64,000 bases of DNA from Ciona savignyi (Eukaryota > Chordata > Ascidiacea > Phlebobranchia > Cionidae). The number at the start of each line of letters is the position of its first letter. Position 1 is the stretch's first letter. Positions 14,101 through 24,700 of the stretch are shown in pieces. Below the pieces are notes generated by a model. It saw only the letters and a program-made list of their open reading frames with translations. It was not told where the DNA came from and searched no databases. The stretch spans positions 62,001-126,000 of the forward strand of contig CH001355.1 in NCBI GenBank assembly GCA_000149265.1, given 5' to 3'. Made by a program: the position numbers and the translations under genes.

Positions 14101-14878
14101 ATCCATTTTCAGCCATTTGTTTGTTACAATACTTTCTACCCATTGAACAATAGCAACACTGGTGCATATCACCACATGAATAGAATAAACTTGCAACCAG
14201 TCGTGTGTTAAATCACATGCATAACCTCGGAGTGACATGCCCACACTTTAGAGCAGAAGTGTTTTTGAACTGGTGTTGGTATTTATTTTCACAGCAGAAT
14301 CTGAACATGTCTATTCCGGAAGATTCGAATCTGACTTTAATAGCAAATTATTTGCAATTATACTTTGATTCAATAATTTCATAGTTAACCGCTCATATTG
14401 AATTTAAATTAATTGTATACAAGTATGATTCAAATTTTAAAAAAGTGATAGAATATTTGTAAAGGTAATCAAGCGCGCTAAGTCCTCTGATAAACAACTA
14501 GGGATATTCAGTTTAAGTTCTAGAAATATTGTAGAATCAATAATTGAAATCTAAATTTTAAAAAGCGTTCTATAATGATACAGAATTATTTACAGTAAAA
14601 TATTACTCCACTATGAGCTTTATGTTTAGTGTTAGGTTGATTTATTTATATTTTGTCCTAGTAGTAACTAACAGCTAACGATAAAGAAATGAATTCAAAA
14701 TGAACAGTTGTTAAAACAAGTGATTAAACAATCGTGAGCAAAGGATATCTCCGAATATTAGACTTCCCCTGCCGCAGGTGGAACATGTGATTTCTATGTT
14801 GCGAAGTGTTTCCCACGATCGGCCAGAGGTTGTTGTCGGAATCGATTGTTTGTTGAAAAAAGTGAATCGACGCCATTG
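2182..14878 (-). CDS. VPS11: VPS11, HOPS/CORVET core subunit (24 exons traced; first coding exon not found)
   Basis: Product: the VPS11 scaffold subunit of the HOPS and CORVET tethering complexes, which act in endosome-lysosome fusion. Exons (complement): 14749-14878, 13953-14074, 12971-13093, 12387-12484, 11877-12015, 11394-11535, 10860-10944, 10260-10321, 9840-9961, 9229-9420, 8641-8787, 8270-8382, 7586-7664, 7295-7382, 6668-6801, 6136-6219, 5518-5660, 4932-5101, 4424-4509, 4108-4229, 3771-3866, 3313-3406, 2523-2633, 2182-2301. They total 2802 nt, 933 residues plus stop, and all phases agree. Vertebrate VPS11 is about 940 residues. The N-terminal beta-propeller covers about residues 1-340. 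The clathrin-type helical repeat region includes KYGDHLYSKG-like and VHFDVETAI-like motifs. The C-terminal RING (about residues 800-850) shows CSLC, HFLCQHAFHVHC and CPVC. The reading starts at QWRRF, about residue 6 of the family, so a tiny upstream exon with the ATG is missing from my model. Two introns are AT-AC. Confidence 0.97.
2370..2507 (+). repeat. SINE fragment, 3' half
   Basis: Contains the family tail: ACACAACACACTGC, a GGTAACC block, GGCGCAAGGTGATCTGACGATTGCC and ATGAATATCC. It lies in the last VPS11 intron, antisense to the gene. Confidence 0.65.
2695..2875 (-). repeat. SINE fragment
   Basis: Reverse-orientation body and head: GAACCCATTA, CAGGCAATGTCCGTTAAG, GACACAACTGGCTAGCG, then a degraded box B. 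It sits inside the intron between the RING exon and the next VPS11 exon. Confidence 0.55.
4510..4931 (-). other. U12-type AT-AC intron of VPS11
   Basis: The intron starts ATATCCTTTCT, matching the U12 donor consensus exactly, and ends CCAC. Its branch-point motif TTCCTTAAC (complement of 4521-4529) lies 11 nt before the AC, at the usual U12 distance. No GT-AG choice restores the frame here. With the AT-AC choice the junction reads VLA-H-IEKHNLLPPLL, which matches the family. The intron also contains a reverse SINE copy (4627-4810). Confidence 0.93.
4627..4810 (-). repeat. SINE copy inside the U12 intron
   Basis: Reverse orientation: ACACACAGGCAATCGTTAG, CGCCCACCGTCGGGTTACC, TGCAGTGTGTTGTATATGAT, CGCTGGGTTCAAGCAATG and GACACAACCGACTAGCTAG. 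The head with box B is incomplete. Confidence 0.65.
5780..6010 (+). repeat. SINE copy
   Basis: Family body and tail (CTTGGGCAATGTACTTATCA, GCCTGAACCCAGAGGATTAA, AACACACTACAATAGCTC). Intronic in VPS11. Confidence 0.6.
6265..6500 (+). repeat. SINE copy
   Basis: Head with AGGTTCGAAACTGG-type box B (as GCAGGTTCGAAACTGG), GTGTCCTTGGATAAGGCAC and tail CCCAACGGTGGGCACGAGG. Intronic in VPS11. Confidence 0.6.
7795..7940 (+). repeat. SINE fragment
   Basis: Tail portion: ACCCAGCAGATTCA, CATACACAATGCACTG and CCCGACGGTGGGCGTAAGG. Intronic in VPS11. Confidence 0.5.
8513..8640 (-). repeat. 16-bp tandem repeat made of repeated 5' splice sites
   Basis: About eight units of GTAACCCACCATAATG (minus strand) run directly from the end of the VPS11 exon at 8641. 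The exon ends in ATG and the first unit supplies its donor, ATG|GTAACC. Every further unit ends in ATG and is followed by GTAACC (one has GTCACC), so the same donor context is repeated every 16 bp. Some units have single substitutions. Confidence 0.9.
8990..9170 (-). repeat. SINE fragment
   Basis: Degraded reverse copy with TTCTTCAATTTTGGTAAAAC, CATTGGG and a head remnant near 9130-9170. Intronic in VPS11. Confidence 0.4.
10075..10230 (+). repeat. SINE fragment
   Basis: Tail with CCCAGTGGCATAATGGGTTC, CAACGCGCTACAATAGCTGC and CGACGGTGGGCGCGAGGTGA. Intronic in VPS11. Confidence 0.6.
11094..11352 (+). repeat. tRNA-derived SINE, near full length
   Basis: Starts with a degenerate tRNA-like head (AGCTTGGTGGGTTACAGCC), then GTGTCCTTGGGCAAAGCAC, ACCCAGCGGATTAATGGGTT, CATACTGCAATAGCTCCGG and the ATGAATATC end. 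It lies between VPS11 exons. Confidence 0.7.
12130..12355 (+). repeat. SINE copy
   Basis: Head partly degraded (GTAGGTTCAAAACCAGC), then TTGGGCAAGGAACTTTACGG, ACCCAGCGGATTAATGG and the CCCGACAGTGGGCGCC tail. Intronic in VPS11. Confidence 0.6.
13110..13290 (+). repeat. SINE copy, degraded
   Basis: Head GTAGCTGAGTGGGTTACTGC with a weak box B (GGATTGAAACTAAC), then AACCCAGTGGAATAATGGGT and the CATACACAACACGCTG tail. Intronic in VPS11. Confidence 0.5.
14075..14748 (-). other. second U12-type AT-AC intron of VPS11
   Basis: Donor ATATCCTTTGC matches the U12 consensus exactly. The acceptor is TCAC. Branch-point-like TTCTTTAAC (one mismatch to TTCCTTAAC; complement of 14086-14094) lies 11 nt upstream of the AC. 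Joining gives GSLIFG-D-SHGLVHI in frame, where the family has GSLVFGDMEG. A GT-AG alternative with the phase needed is not apparent. Confidence 0.88.
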
Positions 14879-16600
14879 CTACAAACACATGAAGTTGGTC
14901 ATGGTAGCTCTGATAATAAGTTTCTCGATGTCTCCTTGTTAAACTTAGTTTAATTTGTTTTATTATTTGTTTTCTGTGCGTTTTATAAATGTTTGATTGA
15001 TTGCACACCAAGCTATAATGGGATCGCATCTATCCCGGTCAAACATTTAGTCAGCTTCCTTCAGGACACTGGCCGACTTGACCGCTATATCCCTTTTCCA
15101 TGATAGCTCGCGTAGCTGGAGTAATGGGCCTTCTATGGACTAAATTCATGTTCACGGGGCTACTGTAAACCCGCCCATACTAATGCAAAACTATAACGGG
15201 AGCTACTAAAAAGACAGAAATATAAAACTAAAATTTAAACAAATCCATCAACACTCAATGATTTTTAACTAGCTTTGCATTTAATTTCTACAATCCAGTT
15301 GTTTTGTTGTTATATTTCTGCATTTTTATCCCTACATCGGTGACAGAACAGGATATAATAAACTGGAGCATTAGTTGGTGGAACAACAGCAGTTATTATA
15401 ACACAATAGTTAAATTCCTTTTATCAACAAGACAAAAAATTACTTTGCTGCGATTTCGTGCATAAAATATTTAGTTTCATGGAATCTACTATAACCCAAG
15501 TCTTGATTTACTTAAGTACCTGATTAAAGGCCATTTGAGATACTATAGGTGTTGTCGTCCTAATGTGGAATGCTGTGCTTCTATACCTCCACACTTGCAC
15601 TGGTAACAAGGTAAAATGAAGATTTGGTTCGGGTATTTCCCTGTTCTAAATTATCTTACCCGAGACTCCAACGCAGTTTTGAAAGGTAAAAAAAGATACT
15701 GATTTTTACATGAAAAAATAAAGCAACAAGTGTATAAATCTTGGTTTTGTAGCATTTCGTATAGTATATATTTGTTTTAATTTAGGTCTAAAATATTTTG
15801 TGTTTTAACGTCGTTTTTTTGCGTTTCAAGTTTACCGACTCTCACGTTTTATTACTTTGTACGTAATTATCACCTTGTACGGGCCTTTTGTATTTTTGCC
15901 GTTGAAATCATTAACATAGTTTTTTCACCCAATTCCCCACAGTCAGTCAAACATGCAGATGTGAAACGTCTGGCACGTAAACTTTTCGCACCTTGTAAAT
16001 TCCCTATATACTGTATTCTGGAAATTTAAATAACCTACCATAAAAACCTACAATAACGTACTTCAGACAAGATAACTTGCGTTATGCTGTGTAACGTGCT
16101 AAGTAACTCGATTCGCGAATAAACCGTATATTGAATGAGACGCAGAATACAACTACAGTGAATCAAGAGTTATAGACTTCGAGTTACAGATTAAGACTGT
16201 ACAAATCGTGGCTACAATAATTATTTGTAGGCGATCTGTGGAGAGTGAATTTATACACTATCCGCTGCGCAGCTCGCGAGAGACCGTCAGGCAGCCGGCT
16301 AAACAAGCTATGTCAAGCTCAAAGTAACCAGAATAAAGAACTCTATCGAAAAGCGACGAGCAGAAGCATCCAGCCACAAAAGAAAGCGCGAGCCCACAGT
16401 TTTTTGGGTAATTTGTACATTTCCGAAAAACGTGGGTTCGAGAGCTGACCCACATTAATAACCGACAAAGTTAAAATTAGTTAAGAATTAAGACTCTCTG
16501 AAAAATTCCAAAAATCCTTGTTGTAACCTTTGCAGGGTAATTAGCAATTTGAATCATCGTATTTATCTAACAATATGCGAAGGTGACGTCATTCTTCAGC
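14879..16600. other. intergenic, no gene recognised
   Basis: AT-rich DNA upstream of VPS11. The missing short first exon of VPS11 should lie here, but no candidate ATG with a phase-0 donor is convincing. Around 16080-16450 the base composition changes and GC rises. A short plus-strand ORF (from 16245) follows GTAGGCGATCTGTGGAGAG, which resembles the primer-site and leader edge of an LTR retroelement. No protein homology is visible. Confidence 0.4.
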
Positions 16601-16614
16601 AAAACCGCAAATAG

Positions 16615-16750
16615 GATAGGATATTTATGTTTATCCCCGTGAATGGGAAAACCATTAACACACGGGCAATAGTTAGATTACCACGGGGGGCGCAAGGTGA
16701 TCTGACGATTGCCCGTGTGTTAACCCCCTTGGTTTTCCCATAATATGAAC
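16615..16750. repeat. inverted pair of SINE tails (foldback)
   Basis: The left arm reads CCCCGTGAATGGGAAAACC then CACACGGGCAAT. The right arm reads ATTGCCCGTGTG then GGTTTTCCCAT. The two arms are SINE 3' tails in opposite orientation, nearly touching, and would form a hairpin of about 60 bp per arm. Confidence 0.7.
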
Positions 16751-17297
16751 CCTTCTTTCAATAGCAATTTTTTTTCTTTGTTCTAAATTATTTATTTTTT
16801 ATCACATTTTAAATGAACGCTGAAATAACTTCTGGATTTATCGTCATTAGTTCACCACGAGTTCATGTTTGACCGAAGCATTTTTGATTCATTTTGTTTT
16901 TTGGAAATAAGATACTGTATAGTATGACGTAACAACGACACGCGATTACCACAAAATCTTCCGGTTTTGATCCAAAAAGTTGATGGTTGGTTAATAGTTA
17001 AATGCTAAAGGTCATTAAAAGTTGAACAAATGACAGACCTGGGTACTTAAAAGGTCGAAACAAATGAACAGCCAATTGATTTGGTATCTTAAGATGGCGG
17101 ACAAGTAATAAATGTGGCTTCATCGGATCTGACAAGTAGTCCCCTTTTGCGTCATTGTACGTAATTGGGTGTCTGAGTATCAATAAAGGGGATTCTCCCA
17201 GCTTGGTAGGTTTTAAAACGGCCGTGTCACGCTCTACACAGAGAGTCGAGAAATATTCGCCTGAACGCCGTTCAAAGTGAATGTTCATTCAATCAAT

Positions 17298-18102
17298 ATG
17301 TTAAAAAGTGTCCGTTTAGTTGCTCTTGTGTGTTTGTATTTAGATTTGACAACTTCGGAATACTTGGTTTGCAAGACAGTTGATCAAGTATTTGATCGAG
17401 TTCAGTTAATTAACCAGTCAAACATACAGCAGGGTCCCCGAGGTCCAGTTGGAAAGCCTGGTAAAATGGGGCCTCAGGGGCCACCGGGCCCGCCTGGACC
17501 AGCTTCCCCACACTCTGCTGTAAACTGGACCAAAATCGACATGCGAATTCAGGAAGCAATAGCAAATTACACAGAGCGAAAAGTCAACCGACAAGACTCT
17601 ACCACTGCGGAAAGCAACACGCCTGCCCCGTGTAAATATATATTTTGTCATAATTTATTTTGATGACAAATTAATCAGCTCTTTGCATTGCAGGCATCGG
17701 CATCTTGTTTGAGCAGCACTGCATTTGGCTGCTCTATACACGAGGCCCAAGTCGCAAAAATAAACGTCAGGCATTACTGGACTGCGAAGAACGAAACGGA
17801 ACACTGCTGGACATTCTTAGCCAATCAATGCAAAATCAAATATACAACTACGTAAAAAAGACCTGGACTTTTGAAACGAGTTATGTTGACGTCTGGTTGG
17901 CTTCGGTGTACAGAGTAAGGAGAGCCCACCATGGATCTGTACTTAGCACGGTTAAAAGTAATATCCAAAATGGACAACATATTATTTAAACAGGCAATGG
18001 GATTTTTTTGTAGTCGATGAGAAGGACAAACGGATGTTTACTGAATTCATCGAGTTTCAGTGTGTAATAAATAGGAATTGGTGCCACGTAGCCGTTCTTT
18101 AA
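17298..18102 (+). CDS. secreted collagen-like / C-type-lectin protein (last exon uncertain)
   Basis: Exon 1 (17298-17631) starts at ATG with a signal peptide (hydrophobic residues 6-17). A short collagen stretch follows (G-P-R-G-P-V-G-K-P-G..., about residues 45-66), then a linker. The GTAAAT donor (17632) and GCAG acceptor (17691-17693) join in phase 1 and create a cysteine. Exon 2 (17694-17914) is the first half of a C-type lectin domain: cysteines spaced CIGILFEQHC, then LLDCEERNGTLLDI, ending in VDVWLASVYR before GTAAGG. A third segment (17995-18102, ending TAA) reads FVVDEKDKRMF...NRNWCHVAVL and looks like the end of the lectin domain. It does not join in phase: exon 2 ends in phase 0 and this frame needs phase 2. 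One T fewer in the run of seven T at 18003-18009 would restore it. Collectin-like organisation suggests a role in recognition, but ligand residues cannot be assigned. Confidence 0.75.
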
Positions 18103-18782
18103 AATTCATGAATATGCCTTTCCATTACTATCATTTCTTCAATACGTCGAAAATATTGCGGTTTTAACTTGGCGCTATTGTCTGACCAATTCGCTTCACC
18201 TCTCCCGTCGTGTAAGAAAGGTATTGTGAATGTGTGGAAATTGATTAACAGTGCTTTGAGTCAAGACAAAGACAATTAAATAGCTGACCGAATGTAGTAA
18301 TCATGGGTAACTTATAGAAGAAATCTAGGATATTCCATGATGTATCACTTGAAGCGCTCACGGTACCGTTTTTACTAAAGCTAATTGGTCGTTAAAACCA
18401 ACACAAATAGACAAAAATAGAAAAAATGAGAGTCGAGACAGTGCGTAGCGAATACTTGGGGTCTATACGATTAACCGGCAAACCTTTATCTGAAAGGTGA
18501 CGCACACATTTACTACGACCTGACGTAACCCAAACCTTTTACTTTTATAAAAAGCCGAACCATCTTTCCCAAATGGAAGACGTTTATACAAATTTGAATA
18601 GAAATATTAATTTCAGTTGGATTTAAGCAAATGATGTGAGCCTGCACCTAATTGATCTGTAATCTCAGTAGCGCAGCAGGCAACATGCAGAATATTTGGT
18701 TTAATTTTCACTTCACATGTACAAATATTTTCGAAAGTTATAAGTCGTCCAATAGGTTAAATGTTCTATTTAAATCTGTCTC
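18103..18782. other. intergenic between convergent genes
   Basis: No gene recognised. At 18535-18620 there is a TATA-like TTTTATAAAAAGCC followed 20 bp later by an ATG opening MEDVYTNLNRNINFSW, then a stop. That is too short to call. Confidence 0.4.
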
Positions 18783-21700
18783 TTACAAATTCCAATCTTG
18801 TTTAATCATATCGGCCGCTTTTTCTCCAACCATGTAACATGCAGCTTGTGTATTTGCTGATGGAATACTCGGCATTACCGAAGCGTCTGCCACTCTCAAT
18901 CCGTCCACTTTGTAAACCCTGTACACAAAAAAATTACAGATTTAAAATGCTACGCTGGTATAAAAACAAAACATTATACTTTAGCCGTGGATCAACTACT
19001 GCCATGATGTCATTTGCTGAACCGATCTTCGCTGTACCAACCGGATGAAAAACGGTCAATGTTAGCGCACGGGAGACACATTCGTAGAATTCGTGTGATC
19101 TGCAGATAGTTGGTTATTTATAATCCTTTGCTGCACCTGCCCTACCTTGGAGATGTAGTATTCCCACAGTTAAATGTTCCAAATTCCATTTTGGCTCCAA
19201 TTTGCTTGAAATGCTTAGTTTTCTCCAACTGCTCGATAACTCGAAATCCTGGCAACATTAGTTGGGATAATAAATCATATTATCATAGAGACATGTTCAC
19301 ATTACCCTCAATCAACGTTTCGACATCGCGTTTGTTTGATAAATAGTTTGGTTGGATAATCGGGTGATCTTGGTAGTTGTTAGAACGTAATTTCAAATGC
19401 CCGACACTTGATGGCTTCAATAAACCACCGTATATCACAAAATCGGAAAGCGTCGTCGTATTGTGTTCCTTTCCCCACTTAATCAATCGGTCGACGTACT
19501 ATATAGAACGATATATTAACAAAAGTGTGCTTGGATATTTTAGAACGCAGGTGTCACTGAATTAACTCGTCGGAATGCGTTGAACAAAGTCGCCTGCGCC
19601 AAAATTAAAAGCAATGACCCAATAAAGTAGAATGTATTGAAATGGCTCCGGAATTCCAAACAGCTTTTATCTGCCTTTGGTTATAGCCCAACCCACCTCT
19701 TGCTTAAAATTCAACATTTTCTGAAACTGTTTTGTTGAAGTTGTTGTCCATTGTTGTGAGAGTAAAATGAGTTGAATATCAGGACTGAAACCCGAAGTTT
19801 ATTTATTGTTTCTTAACCTAAGTTGAAGTTTTGTTTATAAATCTCACCTTTCAGTTTTAGCTTTGGGAGATCGGAGGAATGCGCCACCGTCTGCAGATGT
19901 ATGTCCCAATGGTCCAGTACCGCCGATCAAATATTCGAATGCATGTTTAAACATCTAACAAATAATTTTATATTTGGAGATGACCAATAACCTGGTAATA
20001 TGCATTTTACAGCTTACGGTTTTTTCGTTTACTGTTGCGTCCTTTGTTAAATTTGTCGCTATAAAAGTTACTGGAACATACACATGATCTTGCAGGTTTT
20101 GTCCAACTCCGGGCACATTAGCAACAACGTTAATCTAAATCAGTAAAATGATTGACCGACCATTTATCTTAATTGTTATCTTGTGTTACCCCCTTTTCTT
20201 CCAGATGTTTCTTCGGGCCAATACCGGATAACATAAGAAGATGAGGAGTTCCGACAGACCCAGCGCTCAATATTACTTCCTTCTTAGCTCGAACCTTTAT
20301 TTCTATGCCATCTCTGACGTAGATAACCCCAGTTGCCCGCTTCTTTCCTTTTCTATAATCTTCGAACACTACCTGGCGCACGTGAGCTCGACCGACGACA
20401 TGAAGCCGGTCACATCTTCGTCACAGAAAATAAGTGATAATATAAATCAAAGCATTCTATTCGTTACCTTTCTTTGATAACCGGGCGCAGAAAACTGGTG
20501 GATGAGCTTTCTCTCTTACCGTTGTACAGCGTTAGTTGTGGTAAATTAAATCCAATTATATTTTCTCCGTTAAAATCCGTGCGGTTATAACCTAATAACA
20601 CAAGTAAATAAACGTTAAATTTTGACAGTCCTTCCTATATAATATAAAATAAACAAGTATCGTACCCTTTATTAAAATCGGAAGTCTTAAATAATATACA
20701 CATTGTTTGCATATTTTAATTTACATTTAAATTAGTTTTTTCTTTGGATTAACCAACTACTTACCTAATTCTTTTCCTGCTTCAACGAAAATGTCCGCCA
20801 TTTTGCTATGATAAGGATAGGAAGTTTTCAAAGGCCCATCCTTTCCATGGAATTCACTTGTCATGTTTTTATTCATCGCATTTTCAGACTTCTTGAAATA
20901 GCCGAGAACATCTTTGTAACCCCATCCCGCTGCGCCTGATTTCTCCCATGAATCGAAATCATCTTTATGTCCTCTGACATACCACAAGTAATTTATACCG
21001 CTCGATCCACCGATAACCTTTCCACGAGGCCAAAAACTGATCTGCAGGTCAAAATAATAACAATTAAAGGGTTGTGTGACATCTCTAAATCCTAATTATG
21101 GTTTCCATTTAATAAATATGTGACACATATTGTTCTTATTCGTTTTTTTTCTTTTATTCGTCAAATGCTCCACATGGGAATTCCCGGAAGCCGTATAAAA
21201 CGAAATCACACTATTTTAAAAACTCTTTTTTTACAAGATTTAAAATATATGTATGCGGTGAAATATGTTCGTAAATCTAACGCAATTATTCTGTTTTAAA
21301 CTACACATGGAAGAGAAGTTTGGTTGGATAACTATGGGACCCATGAGTTTATGCTTGCAGAAACAAACTACGTACTCGGTGTATAAAATACAAATTGTGG
21401 TTAAGGACCCTGTAGCATGAATTGTTTTTTTATTATATCTAATTAGACGGTCGTGTGGCCAAATGGTTAAGACGACCGATACATATACCGCATACTTTAG
21501 AAAAACGGTCCAACTGACAAGCATGGGTTCGAAACTTGGCTCGGTAAAAGATTATTAAAAAAATACCTAATTTAAATATTATATAATTTTACAAAATAAT
21601 GTATAAGCCGGATAATTATTTAAACCTTGTGTTTTTCGTTATAGGTCCCTTACGGTAAAATGACACACATACTGTTTTTGTCCGTTATTTTTGTCAAATG

Positions 21701-24700
21701 GGTTACGTGCAGGGGACGACGGGGTAATATGGAAACGCAATGAAACTGTCATCTTTTGGACAACATGATCAAGTTATGTTAAATCATTACCTTTTTAAAG
21801 CAAAGTGCTTAAACTGCTGCCTCAACTTTTGCTTAAAACTTAGTATCCGCTGGTTATCTTTAATAGAAAAAATTAAATTACCTAGAGAAATACCCTAATA
21901 ATGAAGATTTGTTCCTAAATCATGATTGTGAGAGGCATGGAATGTCGTCCCGACGTCTATTAGAGAGAGTAAATTCAATAAAATTTTGTAATTTGTTAGA
22001 CAATATGGTCTAGATATGCAGAAATTACAATTTTAGGTGATAAATCCAGGGGAATTACCCAGGGACATCAAAAACCAAAAGGATGTTTTTTTAAAAATTT
22101 AGCTTATTTAAACATAGCGCTTAAACGGATGCTCCAATCATGACCTAATTTGATAAGACATTACTGCGTTAGCCATTTCTTAAACAATTATAAAAAAGAA
22201 AAATATAGGGAAATACCCTTTATATGAAGAATTGTTGCTAAATCATGATTGTGAGAAGGATAGGATAGGATATTCATGTTTATCCCCGTGAATGGGAAAA
22301 CCCCAGGGGTTATCACACGGGCAATCCTCAGATCACCTCGCGCCCATCGTCGGGTTACCGGAGCTATTGCAGTGTGTTGTATGTGATAGACATGTTCCTT
22401 CAATTTGGTAGAACCCATTAATCCGCTGGGTTTAGGCAATGTCCGTAAAGTGCCTTGCCCAAGGACACAACCGACTAGCTAGCGACCAGTTTCGCACATG
22501 CAACCTTTCGATTGAAAGGCGACGCACTTAACCGCTAGACCATCGGGCCGGACAATGGCAGGACGCCCCGATTTCTACCAGGGCGGGTTAATGGAATCGC
22601 AAACCCGTTTTGAATGTGCTCTATATGATTCTAAGACGATCGGTTATACTTAACCACTTTTGGAATACTTGATACAAAGTATTTTTAACCTTTGTTTCTT
22701 CTACAACCAAAAAACTAAACTTAATACCCATATTTCTAAATTAAACGAAGGGGTCAGTGTGTTACCTAATCCCTCTTGGTATATTTAAAACAAAGTGTAT
22801 AAGGTTTATTTCAGCAAGCAGAAACTCTTGAGTTCCCATCTAGGCCTAAGCTTGATATCCATGTTTTTTAAATAAATTACCAGTCACTTTTGGAACATAA
22901 CAAAAATAAAGAAAACATATAAATTTATTACCGTCGCATCGAAATAAATCTATGGCAGGAAAGACGCACCATTTTCCTAAATTTTGAGCCCACCCGATAG
23001 GCCGCATCAGTCGTAATAACAGTAGCAACTTTTGCAATATCTATTTGTTGTAAATTAACTTTTACGCTATTTGTGAGACAGTTATGTGAACTTTTATAGT
23101 TTCATATTGAGTTGTTGTAATCCTCTGACCCAGTAACCTATCTTTAACTGAACCAAGCAGTAAAGCATTTGTCCATCCCTGGACGAAGCCATAATAGTTT
23201 CGAACATTAGCTTGGTGAAAAAAACTCACACTTAATATTGAAGCATACACCTGCTCGTCGGGTTGTTTGAGGAAACGGTTTAGTTAGAGCAAACCTTACA
23301 TTGTCTGTTAGTAAATTGCAAGCATTTTCTTGGGGTTCTGTCCTGTACATCCAATCTGCCGTAGTTCCCTGCACCAGTGGTGCTAGCAAGGGTGTCGATA
23401 TAAAAATATTCGGTGCATCGTTGTCCCCTGCTTCTATCACAAGAACTCTACAAAGAAAATTGTTTTGCCATAACTACCATTCCAAACACAAGTGCTAAAC
23501 TTATATAAATTATTATATTTATCTTAGCAATTGTCGAGATGGGGAAGAACCGTATAGTTTTCGGATCACTATATACTTCCTACATCTTTATTTTGTTGAG
23601 TCATGTGGGTATATTCGTATTTAACGTTGCAAGTGGCGTTATTACACGCGTAATCGTCAGATTACCAACTTACTTGCTGGTGATGTTTCTTTAATTTAAA
23701 ACCAATTAAAACCCAGTAATCCTCTGGGCAGTGAGATATAAAAGGCAACGCAATAACTCACTGCTCTCGACAGTCAAATTTACTAATTCAGCCATTTATA
23801 TTACAAAGTAGTATGGTATTTGTATTATAAAAAGTTTATTACTTCGTGTTAGAAGACTCTGTCAACCTATTCGCAACAACATTTCCGGATGTACCGGCTC
23901 CAACTGCAATTCAAATACGTTACAATCAATATGTGTTAAGAACATTTTTATATTTTTCCAGTAATCAGAAACAAGTAGCTGTTAACGCACAAAGACAATC
24001 TTTAAACTAGAGAGTGTCAACCACGTGTTTAACCACCACTATTTGTAAACCACATGTTGTAGGCCATATACTCATGCTACAGGGTCCCTAACCACAATTT
24101 GTATTTCATACACTGAGTATATGTAGTTTGTTTCTGCAAGCATAAACGCATGGGTCCCAGAGTTATCAAGCCAAACTTTTTTTCCATGTGTAGTTAAAAA
24201 AGAATAAACGTCTTAAATTTACGAATATTTTCACCACAAATATTTTAAATTAAACCTTCTTTTCAAGCGCTAAAGTGAAATGAAGCTAAATTGCCAAAAC
24301 AGCCCGATTTAGTTTTTCATGTGTCAGGGAATTCCCCTAGGTTTAGTAGATAAGTTTCTGTTTTTACATATGTGGGTCATGTTATGTAACAATTCTTAAA
24401 GTTTTAATCTGATTTGTCGACTGCTTGTTTTATTTGTCAGTGCGATATGGCATGCCAATCACAAACGTAATTCCAGAACATATCGTCGTTTTTAACGTAA
24501 TTACCCTAAGTAAATGTTTTCTTTCCTTTAATTGGCACAAAGTGTCTAATAGTCCAACACTTCGCCAAATCTGATCAAAATTAGAGCAGCCGTTCCAGCG
24601 CTATATGCCCCAAAAAGCTAATTTATTGAAAAAAAAACCTTTTGGATTTTAACGTCTAAGGGGAATTCCCCTGGATTCATTACCCAAAATTTTGCTTTCT

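Noticed and set aside
15040..15500. Candidate first exon of VPS11
   Set aside because: Several ATGs occur on the minus strand, but none is followed by a good donor in the phase 0 needed to join the exon at 14878.
16998..17288. 96-codon minus-strand ORF upstream of the collagen-lectin gene
   Set aside because: No recognisable motif, and it overlaps the probable promoter and 5' UTR of the plus-strand gene.
18572..18630. Short plus-strand start MEDVYTNLN after a TATA-like box
   Set aside because: Only about 17 codons before a stop and no convincing donor. It could be a first exon of a receptor-like gene but nothing downstream supports it.
22846..23250. Minus-strand ORFs inside a GMC intron
   Set aside because: They do not resemble GMC sequence, are not needed for phase between the exons ending at 23300 and starting at 21041, and have no visible domain.
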